The notes: generated from the letters alone by a model not told the origin. Shown: positions 45,641 through 56,664, numbered from the stretch's first letter. The stretch is 64,000 nt of DNA from Thermococcus piezophilus (GCF_001647085.1 NZ_CP015520.1:1446219-1510218), one strand, 5' to 3'. Numbers and translations are program-made.

Positions 45641-46504
45641 TCAAATGTCTCTCCCCATTGCCCCGATGAAGTAAAAAAGCAGCTTTGCTGCGGTGAGGGC
45701 AGTCACATCTCCCAGTTCCGTTCCTGCAACCTCTGTTATGTCGAAGCCGGTTATCTTCTTGTTCTCGACGAGCCATTCGAGGGCCTCGATAACCTCCCAG
45801 AACCTCAGGCCACCAGCCTCGGGCGTGCCAGTGCTCGGAACCATCGAGAGGTCAAATACATCGATGTCCACCGAGAGATAAACCGGCTCCGGGAGGGGTT
45901 TAACCAGCTCCACGAAGGCATCGAAGGAGTAATCCCTCGCGTGAACCCAGGTGATGCTTTTCTCCTCGGCGTATTCCACCTCTTCTCTTGTTCCGCTCCT
46001 CACTCCGAAGATGGCCTCTCTAATCCCGAGCTCGGAAATCCTTCTCGCCACACACGCGTGGTTGTAGAGGTTGTCTTCATACTGGTCACGGAGGTCGAGA
46101 TGTGCATCGAACACGACGTAGCTGGCAGGCTTGAGGGCCTCGACAGGACCGAGGGTTATCGAGTGCTCGCCGCCAAGGGTTATTGGTATTGCGTCGGGGT
46201 TAGTCCTCTTTAGCTCTTCGATGATTTCTCTCACCCTTTTCGCTGTGCCCTTGGCATCGCCGGCAATGACTGCTATGTCTCCAATATCCGCTATGGGGAG
46301 CTCGGCTATGTCTATGCCGTAGTCTAGAATGTAGCTCTCGAGGTTGAGCGTTGCCTGCCTGATGAGCGTTGGGCCGAATCTGGTTCCAGGCTTGTAGGAG
46401 GTTGTTCCATCGAAGGGGACTCCAAGAATTACGAACTTGGCATTTTCCGGCCCGACGAGGGGAAACTCGAGTTTGAGGGTGTCGTAGGTGTGGAGGAATT
46501 CCAC
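45641..46504 (-). CDS. speB: Agmatinase/ureohydrolase, spermidine synthesis
   Basis: 287 residues, arginase fold. The binuclear Mn site is complete: GGEHSITLG, FDAHLDLRD (DAHxD) and SVDIDVFDLSMVPSTGTPE (SxDxDxxDPxxxPGTGTPE, with Ser and Leu changes). It splits urea from agmatine; in T. kodakarensis the homologue acts mainly on N1-aminopropylagmatine to give spermidine. GTG 46504 has GGTGAG four bases upstream. It lies just downstream of aif5A on the same strand, 74 bases apart, which links spermidine supply with hypusine formation. Confidence 0.93.
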   Translation of the reverse strand: MEFLHTYDTLKLEFPLVGPENAKFVILGVPFDGTTSYKPGTRFGPTLIRQATLNLESYILDYGIDIAELPIADIGDIAVIAGDAKGTAKRVREIIEELKRTNPDAIPITLGGEHSITLGPVEALKPASYVVFDAHLDLRDQYEDNLYNHACVARRISELGIREAIFGVRSGTREEVEYAEEKSITWVHARDYSFDAFVELVKPLPEPVYLSVDIDVFDLSMVPSTGTPEAGGLRFWEVIEALEWLVENKKITGFDITEVAGTELGDVTALTAAKLLFYFIGAMGRDI

Positions 46505-46578
46505 GGTCTCACCTCTGGAGAAAATTGAGCGACCCGTTTAAAAGGTTGTGCAGAAGGGAAGTAGAGGCGAAAGAAAAA

Positions 46579-46989
46579 TCACTCGCCCTTTAGCTTCATT
46601 ATCTTGATCCTGCCTAGGGTCTCCCAGTACTCGACGTTGATGCCCTCCTTGAGATGGTCCTTGACCTCGTCAGCGACGCCGGTCTCTATTGGGACATCGT
46701 AGAGCGCGTAGGTCTCCATATCCATGATCTGGACGGTGTCTGGGGTCATGGCGATGATCTGGGCGGTCCTCTTGTCGATTATCGGAACGTCAACCTCTGC
46801 GCTGGTGGGCTTGACGATGCTCCTGACCTTGCCGTCGAAGATGCCAACAGCTTCAATCCTCGCCTTGGCGGAGCCGTGCTTACCTGGGGAGGAAACGGTT
46901 ATGTTCGCTATTCTGCAGGGCTCACCGTCGAGGAGGATGTACCTTCCAGGCTTGAGCTTGCTAACCTGAACCTTAGTCTTGTCTCCCAT
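46579..46989 (-). CDS. aif5A: Translation factor aIF5A
   Basis: 136 residues. The N-terminal SH3-like domain carries the hypusination loop [12 protein letters not shown] with Lys37, and the C-terminal OB domain ends [11 protein letters not shown]. The lysine is modified to deoxyhypusine or hypusine using spermidine, and the factor rescues ribosomes stalled at poorly reactive residues such as polyproline. ATG 46989 follows GGAGGTC. A TATA-like TTTTTTAAAG (minus strand, near 47040) is its probable promoter. It may be co-transcribed with speB. Confidence 0.97.
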   Translation of the reverse strand: MGDKTKVQVSKLKPGRYILLDGEPCRIANITVSSPGKHGSAKARIEAVGIFDGKVRSIVKPTSAEVDVPIIDKRTAQIIAMTPDTVQIMDMETYALYDVPIETGVADEVKDHLKEGINVEYWETLGRIKIMKLKGE

Positions 46990-47072
46990 TTTTCAGACCT
47001 CCATAAGCGTTCTAAAGGGGATTAGGAAGGGACTTTAAAAAATTTTTGAATAGGAAAGAAAACGGAGAAACA

Positions 47073-48452
47073 TCAACGCCTGCCTTTTATCAGCATGCCA
47101 TTCATAAGCATCGGCACAAAGAGAACGAGGCTGAGCAGTGCGCCTATCTTCACCGTAGTCAAAGATGTCCTGAAGGTGTAGTAGAGGGTCACCAGACCAC
47201 CTAATAAGAGCAGGAGTATCACTGCCGCCACGGCTCCTTTGTTGTGGGCCAACTCGGAGGACAGGAGTGGATAAGCCTCTGCTGCAGCTATGAGGGCACC
47301 AACACTGAAGGGCACAACTACGAACATCATTCTGATATCACTGACCATCATGAGGCTGGCTATTATCATGCCAATTAATGAAACAATGGCAAGGCTCCTG
47401 CTCCTGTCGAGCTGTATGACCTCTGAAAGTATCTGGCTGCCCATCTCGATAAGGAGTATGATGGTTGTTAGGCCTGCGAAGTACAGTGAAAGCATGAGCA
47501 GGTAGATTAACCTGTCAGCATTTGCTATGTTGCCCTTGAGGACCTCGGGGATCGAGTAGAAGACCTCAATCGAGTCTATCGGGCTCCTGGTGCTGTCGGT
47601 GGCATACTCCTTGAGGTCTGTGAACTTGAGGAAGAGATTCATGGACTCCTCTGATGGGATATTGGGATTGTGGAAACTCCTATCGAATCCCTGATAGGCT
47701 GCACCGAGGGAGTAAGCAACGGTGAATGCTGCGGCAAAACTGAGTACTATTTGGAGTATGAACACTATGCCCAGAACCTTCCTCAGGTCAAGCTCCTCGG
47801 GAGTAAAGCTGCCCACCACGTAGTAGACTCCCGCGCCAAGGCCGAAGGAGATGAGCACTGAAACAAGCATGTAAAGAACTCCTTTGAACGTCAGGGGTTG
47901 GTCAAAGGAAGTTATTGATGAAACTGCTCTCTCCATGTACTGAACAGCATGTGGGGTGGTAACAGTGCTCAGGGCCTGGTTCCTAATAAGAACCGCTGAG
48001 ATTATGGCGAAGAGCAAGAAGATTATGGATATAACAGAAATGAACTCAAGGGTCCTGCCCTTGGCCATGAGTAAAAGTACTGCGGAGATTAGAACCGTTA
48101 CAACCCCCAAGATGGGAACGTAGCTCGCGTCAAGTCCGAAGATGTATATGAGGCTGTAGGAGGTGTAGTATGTTGTTAAACCGAGCATTATCAGCAGGAA
48201 CATTATCAGGGTGAATATCAGAGCGGGTGTCCTCGCTATCTTAAAGAACAGCTCATAGATTAGATACCTTGTCCTTTTAGTGCTCTCGGCTTCACTGTAG
48301 ATCAGGAACAGGGCTATCAGCATTGGAATCAGCGAAACCAAAAAGCCCTTCAGTCCGAAGGTTATGTAATACTTCGGCAGAACCAGGAAGTTCCAGATTC
48401 CAAGAATGTACCCGGTTATTAAGAACGCCATAAGGACGCTTATTTTTCTCAT
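47073..48452 (-). CDS. LeuT-fold transporter (NSS-like) membrane protein
   Basis: 459 residues with about twelve transmembrane helices. TM1 (ITGYILGIWNFLVLPKYYIT) resembles the unwound Na+/substrate site GxGxGNxWRFPY of neurotransmitter:sodium symporters, but strongly altered, and TM6-8 (LYFAGLTTIILLIEMGSQIL) fit the later helices. A long loop sits between the TM7- and TM8-like helices near residues 260-320. The family call is moderate; it could be another LeuT-fold member. ATG 48452 has GGAGGTG seven bases upstream. It is a single gene between aif5A and nep1. Confidence 0.6.
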   Translation of the reverse strand: MRKISVLMAFLITGYILGIWNFLVLPKYYITFGLKGFLVSLIPMLIALFLIYSEAESTKRTRYLIYELFFKIARTPALIFTLIMFLLIMLGLTTYYTSYSLIYIFGLDASYVPILGVVTVLISAVLLLMAKGRTLEFISVISIIFLLFAIISAVLIRNQALSTVTTPHAVQYMERAVSSITSFDQPLTFKGVLYMLVSVLISFGLGAGVYYVVGSFTPEELDLRKVLGIVFILQIVLSFAAAFTVAYSLGAAYQGFDRSFHNPNIPSEESMNLFLKFTDLKEYATDSTRSPIDSIEVFYSIPEVLKGNIANADRLIYLLMLSLYFAGLTTIILLIEMGSQILSEVIQLDRSRSLAIVSLIGMIIASLMMVSDIRMMFVVVPFSVGALIAAAEAYPLLSSELAHNKGAVAAVILLLLLGGLVTLYYTFRTSLTTVKIGALLSLVLFVPMLMNGMLIKGRR

Positions 48453-48538
48453 TGAGATACACCTCCACAAAGGCTGTTTCTAAGAATGAGCTAAGAGGAA
48501 AGAAATATAAAAACATTGTGCTGTTTTCTTATCTGAAT

Positions 48539-50263
<1,725 letters not shown>

Positions 50264-50290
50264 GATAACACCCATAAGAAACTTGAGAGC

Positions 50291-50303
50291 AAGATATATA
50301 AGG
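50291..50303. promoter_or_regulatory. Shared TATA element, dehydrogenase / phosphoesterase
   Basis: AGATATATAAGG reads CCTTATATATCT on the other strand. Centred near 50297, it is 26 bases before ATG 50323 (implying a leaderless mRNA) and 34 bases before GTG 50263 (a leader of about ten bases with GGGTG). Confidence 0.55.
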
Positions 50304-50322
50304 TCTGCTCCTACTTCATTCA

Positions 50323-50901
50323 ATGCAGATTAAACTGCCCCTGTTCAGAAAGAGAGTCCTGGAACTATTGGCCTCCTCTGACGAGACAAAAGTCATGCAC
50401 ATAAGCGATACTCCAGAGAGCTCCTACCGCTTCATAGAGGGACTCATTGAGAAGGTTAGACTTGACTATGTAATCCATACTGGGGATTTGGCCGACAATA
50501 TAAAACTCGAGAGGAAGCCGCATCTTAGGCGTCGCTACAAGGGGGCCCTGAGAAAGCTCGCGAGGATGTTCGGCGGGTTCAATGCGCGAATATACATTGT
50601 TCCTGGTAACGAGGACGACTTGGAGATGTTGCGGGAGTTCTTTGGTGAGAACCTCGTCGAACCCGGGAGCGTTGTGGATATAGAGGGTACCCGCTTTGCT
50701 CTCGGGCACACGTGGAAGGACGTTGTCGATCTCGATGCGGACTTCAAGCTCTACGGCCACAACTTCAAGCTCATTGAGAGGGGCCTGAACGGTGTTCTTG
50801 GGGTAAACTTCGTCCTCCTTCCGAGCAGGAGAACCTATAGGGTCAAGTATCCTCCCGGGACCGACTTTGAGAGGGGATACAAGATGTGGAGGGGTATGTA
50901 A
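50323..50901 (+). CDS. Calcineurin-like metallophosphoesterase
   Basis: 192 residues. The family's five motifs are readable in order: HISDTPES (D-x-H-like), HTGDLADN (GDxxD), VPGNEDD (GNHE, here GNED), ALGHTW and LYGHNF (GHTH-like, here GHNF). Two metals would be bound. The GNED and GHNF changes put it outside the best-known MJ0936/YfcE phosphodiesterases, so the substrate is open. The start is probably leaderless. Its stop overlaps the ATG of the next gene (TAATG), so the two are translated together. Confidence 0.8.
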   Translation: MQIKLPLFRKRVLELLASSDETKVMHISDTPESSYRFIEGLIEKVRLDYVIHTGDLADNIKLERKPHLRRRYKGALRKLARMFGGFNARIYIVPGNEDDLEMLREFFGENLVEPGSVVDIEGTRFALGHTWKDVVDLDADFKLYGHNFKLIERGLNGVLGVNFVLLPSRRTYRVKYPPGTDFERGYKMWRGM

Positions 50902-51863
50902 TGCGCGTTCTGAGGTTTGGGCCATCTATAGTGTTCTTGAGAACTAAAGAGGTGGAAACCGTCAAGGCCAAGCTGATGGAGATTTTTGGCGTTCATGAGA
51001 TACCTGCCAACGATGCCATACGCGAAAGTAATGAGTTTGAGACGATAGTCTTCGTCACTGATGAGTGGGAGAAAGAAACTATTCCACTGGAGATGGCCTT
51101 CTTGATCAACAAACACGCTCCCATAGTACTGAGCGAAATTATCAACGAGAGGATGCCGATTGAGAAGGTCCATATCAAGGGCACCATGATAATGATACGA
51201 ATCCCTACAAGGGTCGATGAGGGGATTAAGCTTCTCGCCGAGAAGTATAGTGGGGAAGTGATGGACATAAGGACGGCTCTCGATGAGAGCGAGGCAGCTG
51301 ATACTATAATAGCAATTACCGAGAAGAAGCTCAACTGTCCCATCGGGCCAGAGGACATAAAAGGGGCTGTGCTTCTCCACAGGGACTTTCTCGACGTTTA
51401 CAGAGAACTCAGTACAGACGCCCCCATACTCCTCACAAAGCTGATGCCGGAGTGGAAGGAGCTGACCATAAAGGTATACGACACCGATAAGCGCTACGAC
51501 GAAAACATAGAGAGGCTCATGATGGTTATAGAAGACCTGGATCTCGGTTTCATAGTTGGTGAGGGCTGGGACTGGGACTATCCGAGGCCATTTATGCGCG
51601 TTCCGGTTTACAAGCTGAAGCTTCTGACGTGGGAAGACCCAATGAGGGTCAAGTTCTTCCTTAAGGGTCTCGAGTACGTGGGCTACAAGAGGCTGTGCGA
51701 CATAGACGTCTTCGTTGAAGGCAAAAGGATAAGCTGGGTAAGTGTTTCAAAGGGCTTGGAGAAGTTCGAACTCGCAAAAAAAGCAAGGGAAGAACTTGAA
51801 TCTTTGCTTAGCGAGGAATCCAGAGAGAGACTTAAGAACCTTGATGAGATGCTGTCTCGGTAA
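50901..51863 (+). CDS. Conserved hypothetical protein, 320 aa
   Basis: I recognise no domain. It is soluble and rich in charged residues: an N-terminal alpha/beta region with VETVKAKLMEIFGVHEIPAN, a middle section with LDLGFIVGEGWDWDYPRPFMR, and a C-terminal helix LAKKAREELESLLSEESRERL that may be coiled. The start ATG 50901 shares a base with the phosphoesterase stop, so it probably acts with that enzyme, for example as a partner or substrate-binding protein (inference). The 3' end overlaps the convergent DUF257 pseudogene by about 32 bases. Confidence 0.65.
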   Translation: MRVLRFGPSIVFLRTKEVETVKAKLMEIFGVHEIPANDAIRESNEFETIVFVTDEWEKETIPLEMAFLINKHAPIVLSEIINERMPIEKVHIKGTMIMIRIPTRVDEGIKLLAEKYSGEVMDIRTALDESEAADTIIAITEKKLNCPIGPEDIKGAVLLHRDFLDVYRELSTDAPILLTKLMPEWKELTIKVYDTDKRYDENIERLMMVIEDLDLGFIVGEGWDWDYPRPFMRVPVYKLKLLTWEDPMRVKFFLKGLEYVGYKRLCDIDVFVEGKRISWVSVSKGLEKFELAKKAREELESLLSEESRERLKNLDEMLSR

Positions 51864-52501
51864 CGTAGTCCGGGGGCACAAGTATCTCGGCTCCCTGTTC
51901 TTCTGGATTTATGCTCTTCTTGATTCTTATCAGTAAGCCCCTGGAACACTCCACCGGGACAATCCTTATGGATAGCTCCCATAGCTGAGCCCTAGCACGC
52001 TCGCTGATTAGACTGGGGTTGATGAAGTAAATCGCAATTCTTTGTGGGATGTTGAGGAAGGATCTAAGCAGATCCATAAAAACATCTCATCCCTGCTCCC
52101 TGTGCTACTCTTCACGATGAGTTTCTCCAAGCCAAGGACAAGCAGCACAGTTTCCGGATGAGAGTTAAGGTATCTGTAGAATGTGTCCTGGTACTTTCTA
52201 ATATAAAACCCTCTCGTCGTGAGACACGTCAATGTGTGCTATCAGATTCCCTATCCGTATCATCCCCCACCCTTTATGACGTCTAACTTGTCTAGGTCAA
52301 GGTCAATGCCGACACTCTTGAGATCCTGGACAACGATGGCCAGTCTGTCAAAGCCGTCCAGAACCAGGACGTTCATACCCCTCTCTCGCGCTGACTTGAG
52401 GGCCCCATAAAAGACAGGATAAAGGGGAGAACGCGATGATATCTCGACGGTTACTGTTTCCCCAGTCTGAACGACTTCACGAAGTCGTTGAAATCTTTCA
52501 T
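51832..52501 (-). pseudogene. DUF257-type gene broken by several frameshifts
   Basis: Pieces in three frames read in order as one protein: MKDFNDFVKSFRLG, then TVTVEISSRSPLYPVFYGAL and NVLVLDGFDRLAIVVQDL, then IRIGNLIAHIDVSHDER, then KYQDTFYRYLNSHPETVLLV, and finally LLRSFLNIPQRIAIYFINPS to the end. This is the pattern of Thermococcales DUF257 proteins (RecA-like fold, unknown role). At least four small indels separate the pieces; the first is a missing G in GGGG near 52460. It follows a second broken gene of similar type by four bases. Several independent lesions make true decay likely. Confidence 0.7.
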
Positions 52502-52505
52502 GGAA

Positions 52506-53125
52506 CTACTCCAAACCAACGAACCTTGGGTGGACATGCTTGAGAATCTCGGCCTTATTTCCTCCATCCTTGAGCTCAACGATGATTGGAATATAGAACT
52601 CCAACTTCTCGAAAGTCTCAGGCTTCAGTACTCCGGCGTTGGCGAAGACAACGCTGCGGAATTCCTTTGTAATGCGGTTTTTCATAATAATCTCAATGAA
52701 GAACCTGCTCAGGTAATAGGGATTGCTCTCCTAGATTGAGAGGAATTTTCCAGCTCCAAGGAAGAAAATCATGGTTCTTGGCGTTGCGATATCTTTTATT
52801 TTCCTGGACAACTCTTGAGTAAGGATGGACACATCATTAAATGGGCTGATAGTTGCTACGACCTTTCCTTCTTGGGCGAGCCTCCGATCCATACAGTTGG
52901 TAAATTCTTCAGGAAAGTGACGTCTCTGCCGCTGAATTTGAGCATTGTCGTGAAAACGTGAAACGTGCTGAACGCGTCTACAATAATCCCGTTCACTCCC
53001 TCGTCAAGGACATGCTTGACGGCACTGTAAAACAAGAGCTCGGATGGTCGGTTAGGAAATACCTGATTTAGAACCATGTCTCCCATAGTAAAGGTTTCCA
53101 GAAACTGGTCCATTCCCAATTCCAT
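52506..53125 (-). pseudogene. Second DUF257/RecA-like hypothetical gene, frameshifted
   Basis: Three pieces read in order: MDQFLETFTMGDMVLNQVFP, then ELLFYSAVKHVLDEGVNGII and FLKNLPTVWIGG; after a shift near 52870, EGKVVATISPFNDVSILTQE to NSSQSRRAIPIT; after a second shift near 52738, YLSRFFIEIIMKNRITKEF to HPRFVGLE and TAG at 52506. A complete protein would have about 205 residues. The first part matches the DUF257 opening (GDxVLxxxPxxxPxELLF...VKxxxxxGVxxIIVD). With the gene downstream it forms a two-gene unit in which both members are damaged. Confidence 0.68.
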
Positions 53126-53175
53126 GGGTAACCCTTCCCCGACTTTATCTTAGGATCTGCAGATAAAAACTTTCC

Positions 53176-54105
53176 TTAGAGTTTTCTAATTTTGGCCACA
53201 AAGAAGCCGCTCGTTCTGTGTCTATCAGGATAGAAACGCCTCGCGTTTCTTATCTCATCGCTCAGCTCGACGCCGAAGGGAGCGGTTAAAGCCGGCTCCC
53301 CGTATCTAAGGGGTAGAAGCTCGACGTCAAAGTTGTCGAGAACCCACTGGATTACGAACTCGTTCTCCTCGGGCTCAAGGGAGCAGGTAGAATAGACCAG
53401 AATTCCCCCAGGCTTTAGGTTCTCCAAGGCCACCTTCAGCATCTTTATTTGCAGTCCTTGGCAGAACTTCACATCCTCCATCGTGCGGCTGGTCTTCCGC
53501 TCTGGGTTCTTGTGTATCGTCCCCGAGCCAGTGCAGGGAGCATCGAGGAGGATTTTGTTGAACTCTATCCCAAGCTCCCCCATGTGGAGCGAGGACTTAT
53601 GGATTAAAACCGTGTTGATAACGCCCAAACGTGAGAGGTTCAGGCGAGTCTCCTTCAGGCGTTCCTCGCCGACGTCAAAGGCGTAGATGATGCCTTCGTT
53701 TTTCATGAGCTGGGTCATGTAGGAGGTTTTTCCTCCGGGAGCGGCGGCCATGTCAGCTATGACATCCCCTGGCTGTGGCTCCAGAGCAACGGGAGGATAC
53801 ATTGACGAGGCCTCTTGGATGTAGAGCAGCCCGCTCAGGTATTCGGGTGTTGAAGTCATCGAGAATGGTTCTCTGGTTAGGCAGAAGCCTTCCCTCGCCC
53901 AGGGCACTCGCCTGAATTGGAAGCCCTTCTTGTTGAGCAGCTTTGTGAGCTGGGACACTTCAATGCGAAGCGTGTTAATCCTAAAGCACCTCGGCAGGGG
54001 CTTTTCCATAGCCTCAGCTATTGCCAGAGCTCTCTTGCCCCAGAGCTCGTAATAGCGCTCCGCGAAGGTCTTCGAGTAGCCGAGGCTGAAGAGTTTCTGG
54101 AGCAT
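53176..54105 (-). CDS. RNA cytosine-5 methyltransferase (NSUN/RsmB family)
   Basis: 309 residues. The S-adenosylmethionine loop is ADMAAAPGGKTSYMTQL; motif IV is LLDAPCTGSGTIHKNPE with the releasing Cys; motif VI is LVYSTCSLEPEENEFV with the nucleophile Cys. The N-terminal RNA-binding part has PRCFRINTLR and YIQEASSMYPPVAL. Homologues in Pyrococcus methylate tRNA at several cytosines, so a tRNA m5C enzyme is the best guess, though rRNA is possible. The ATG is at 54105. It is followed, downstream on the same strand, by the damaged DUF257 pair. Confidence 0.9.
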   Translation of the reverse strand: MLQKLFSLGYSKTFAERYYELWGKRALAIAEAMEKPLPRCFRINTLRIEVSQLTKLLNKKGFQFRRVPWAREGFCLTREPFSMTSTPEYLSGLLYIQEASSMYPPVALEPQPGDVIADMAAAPGGKTSYMTQLMKNEGIIYAFDVGEERLKETRLNLSRLGVINTVLIHKSSLHMGELGIEFNKILLDAPCTGSGTIHKNPERKTSRTMEDVKFCQGLQIKMLKVALENLKPGGILVYSTCSLEPEENEFVIQWVLDNFDVELLPLRYGEPALTAPFGVELSDEIRNARRFYPDRHRTSGFFVAKIRKL

Positions 54106-54176
54106 AACTAAAGTTGGAATGGGGATTTTAAACCTTAACCCCTAGAAACAAAGGAAGAAACGGTCAAAAATAGGGG

Positions 54177-55124
54177 TCACACCTTAATCCCGCCCATAAC
54201 CAGGGCCATCGCGGACTTCTGGGCGTGTAAGCGGTTCTCGGCCTGGTCGAAGACGACGCTGTTGGGGCTGTCGATGACGTCGTCGGTGACTTCCTCTCCC
54301 CTGTGGGCTGGGAGGCAGTGCATGAATATGTAATCCGGCTTGGCGTGCTTGACAAGGTCCTTGTTGACCTGGAATGGCTTGAATCTCCTTCTTCTCTCCT
54401 CTGCCTCAGCCTCCTGGCCCATACTGGCCCAGACATCTGTGTAGATGACGTCAGCATCCTTGACGGCCTTGACCGGGTCGTGGAGGAGCTCAAAGGAGCC
54501 ACCGCTCTCAGCCGCGTTCTGTTCGGCCCACTTGATGACCCTCTCGTCTGGCTCGTAGCCCTCTGGAGTTGCAACGACGACGTGAGCGCCAAGCTTGGTT
54601 CCGGCAATCATGAGGGAGTGGGCCACGTTGTTACCATCGCCGACGTAGACAATCTTGAGGCCCGCTATGCGGCCTTTCTTCTCGAGAATGGTCTGGTAAT
54701 CGGCCAGAGCCTGGCAGGGGTGGGAAAAGTCGCTCAGGCCGTTGATGACCGGAACATCCGCGTACTTGGCGAGGTCGACGACGTCCTGGTGGTCAAAAAC
54801 ACGGGCCATTATTCCGTCGACGTACTTGCTCAGAACGCGGGCGGTATCGGCTATCGTCTCACCGCGCCTGAGTTGCAAATCATTGGCGTTAAGGTAGAGA
54901 CCGTAACCGCCGAGCTGGTAGATTCCAACCTCAAAGCTTATCCTCGTCCTGGTCGAGGGCTTCTGGAATATCATAGCGAGAGTTTTGCCCTCGAGAACGC
55001 GGTGCGGCTTGCCGATCTTGTTCCATATCTTCATCATTTCGGCCGTTTTGAGAATGGTCTCAATCTCCTCCCTCGTAAAGTCCTGGAGGCAGAGAAGGTC
55101 TCTTCCGGCTAGGCTAACCACCAT
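54177..55124 (-). CDS. argF: Ornithine carbamoyltransferase
   Basis: 315 residues. Carbamoyl phosphate loop: QKPSTRTRISFE (STRT at 57-60); then ALYLN-like GLYLNANDLQLRRGETIADT, the ornithine-side FSHPCQALADY, DVWASMGQE and FMHCLPAHRGEEV with the catalytic Cys. It makes citrulline from ornithine and carbamoyl phosphate. It is very like P. furiosus OTC in my memory. ATG 55124 (MVVSLAGRD) has GGTGATG four bases upstream; the frame is open for three more codons. Confidence 0.96.
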   Translation of the reverse strand: MVVSLAGRDLLCLQDFTREEIETILKTAEMMKIWNKIGKPHRVLEGKTLAMIFQKPSTRTRISFEVGIYQLGGYGLYLNANDLQLRRGETIADTARVLSKYVDGIMARVFDHQDVVDLAKYADVPVINGLSDFSHPCQALADYQTILEKKGRIAGLKIVYVGDGNNVAHSLMIAGTKLGAHVVVATPEGYEPDERVIKWAEQNAAESGGSFELLHDPVKAVKDADVIYTDVWASMGQEAEAEERRRRFKPFQVNKDLVKHAKPDYIFMHCLPAHRGEEVTDDVIDSPNSVVFDQAENRLHAQKSAMALVMGGIKV

Positions 55125-55200
55125 GTGCATCACCGCTTAAAGCTGGCGCTCGGTTTTAATAACCCTTTCGTCGAATAAATCTGCTTCCAGCTGAAATCTT

Positions 55201-55782
55201 TTGAGCATTAACGCTTGGGAGCTTTCTAAACGTAATGGACATCAATGGATTACTTATGCCATCAATGTCTTTCTGATGGAAGTGTATCCAAAAATTTTCG
55301 GGGCCATCCTTACCCTGATACCGGGTATCGCCATTGTGGGGTTCGTCTTGAAGATTTTCGCCGTTAAGAACATCTCCGAGGTGACCGGAAGGAAGAAAAT
55401 CTTCACTAAGTACCTCTGGGGCCATACTCGCGATACTTGACATCATTGTTGCAATGTGGAGCTTCTGGGGAAACACGTTCAGAGCCGGCGGGATGGGTAT
55501 TCTATGATGAGTTTCGGTGCGATTAGCATAGGCACCATTCTAGCAGCAGGTCTAATGATACTAGGCGTCTGGTTCATGAAGCAGAGCCACGACATGATAG
55601 CAGAGGAAACCGGTGTTGGCATGTTCCACACGGTTGCGTTGCTTTACTTCGTTGGCGCCATACTAATGATAGTCATGATTGGGATGCTGCTTATACTGAT
55701 AGCCGCAATCCTCGAGATAGTGGCCTTCTTCTCCCTCCCGGACGAAGTTCCAGGAAGGGGCGAGGCTTCCCTGGCCATTTAA
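55201..55782 (+). pseudogene. DUF996-like membrane protein, frameshifted
   Basis: Three pieces in different frames form one membrane protein: VYPKIFGAILTLIPGIAIVG to GRKKIFTKYLW; after a shift at the GGGG near 55409-55412, AILAILDIIVAMWSFWGNTF to GMGIL; after a second shift near 55500, MSFGAISIGTILAAGLMILG to FFSLPDEVPGRGEAS. Four to five transmembrane helices and the spacing fit DUF996, a family of unknown function in Thermococcales and bacteria. A good ribosome binding site is not evident before the candidate ATG at 55276. T-rich sequence after the end could be a terminator. Confidence 0.62.
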
Positions 55783-55877
55783 ATTTCCCTTTTATTTTGA
55801 TATGCAGAGTATTTGGTTCTCTGTTCCCATCGGGTAAACCTAATAAACCTGAAACGGTTTTACCTTCGGTGGCGCTG

Positions 55878-56615
55878 ATGGGGGATGGAATCAAAGTCAA
55901 GCTTGTCAATTATACGAAAAAACCTCTGGAAACCGTCACTTGGGCAGCTCTTATAAGCTACTGGGATGAATGGGAGACAGAAGCCTTCGAGCGAATGGGC
56001 GAACAGGACGTCACGATGCACCTTCCGAAGATTCTCGGCTATGGCCATGAGTCCATTCTGGAGCATGCGGTTCTAACGTTTTCCATTGAGGGTATATCCA
56101 GGATTACCTCGCACCAGCTCGTTCGTCACAGAATAGCAAGCTATACGCAGCAGTCACAGCGCTACATAAAGCTCAACCCCGAGGACGTCGAGGAGACCTT
56201 CGTAATCCCCGAGAGCGTTAAGGAAAGGCCAGAGCTCTATGAAAAGTGGAAGGAATTCATGAAAAGGGCGATTGAGCTATACGAGGAGAGTTACAGCGAA
56301 GGTGTCCACCAAGAAAATGCTCGCTTCATCCTTCCCCAGGCAGTGAGGACCAAAATCGTCGTAACCATGAACCTTCGCGAGCTAAAGCACTTCCTTGGCC
56401 TTAGAGCCTGTGAGCGGGCCCAGTGGGAGATAAGGGATGTCGCCTGGAAGATGCTGGGAGAAATCGCCAAGAACGAAGAGCTGAGGCCGATAATCAGGTG
56501 GGCCAAGCTCGGGCCGAGGTGCGTTCAGCTTGGTTACTGTCCTGAAGGAGAGCTCATGCCGCCAGGCTGCTGGAAGAGGACGAGGGAGAAGTGGAAAGAA
56601 GTGGCTCTGGGGTGA
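55878..56615 (+). CDS. thyX: FAD-dependent thymidylate synthase
   Basis: 245 residues. The ThyX motif RHRIASYTQQSQR (residues 83-95) is complete. GYGHESILEHAVLTFSIEGIS supplies flavin and substrate residues, FILPQAVRTKIVVTMNLREL the nucleotide site, and LGLRACERAQWEIR the C-terminal block. It methylates dUMP to dTMP with a reduced folate-type carbon donor and NADPH. ATG 55878 follows GGTGG by five bases; an upstream open frame of 27 codons crosses the probable promoter. It depends on the pterin cofactor whose synthesis genes lie near 6 kb. Confidence 0.95.
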   Translation: MGDGIKVKLVNYTKKPLETVTWAALISYWDEWETEAFERMGEQDVTMHLPKILGYGHESILEHAVLTFSIEGISRITSHQLVRHRIASYTQQSQRYIKLNPEDVEETFVIPESVKERPELYEKWKEFMKRAIELYEESYSEGVHQENARFILPQAVRTKIVVTMNLRELKHFLGLRACERAQWEIRDVAWKMLGEIAKNEELRPIIRWAKLGPRCVQLGYCPEGELMPPGCWKRTREKWKEVALG

Positions 56616-56664
56616 AATCCCCGTTAAATTTCTTTTACAAGGTCAGCTCTTGGTGGGGGAGCTT

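Noticed and set aside
45275-46213. 312-codon frame read as one intact gene
   Set aside because: Only the first 110 codons look like an antiporter; the remainder is antisense to agmatinase.
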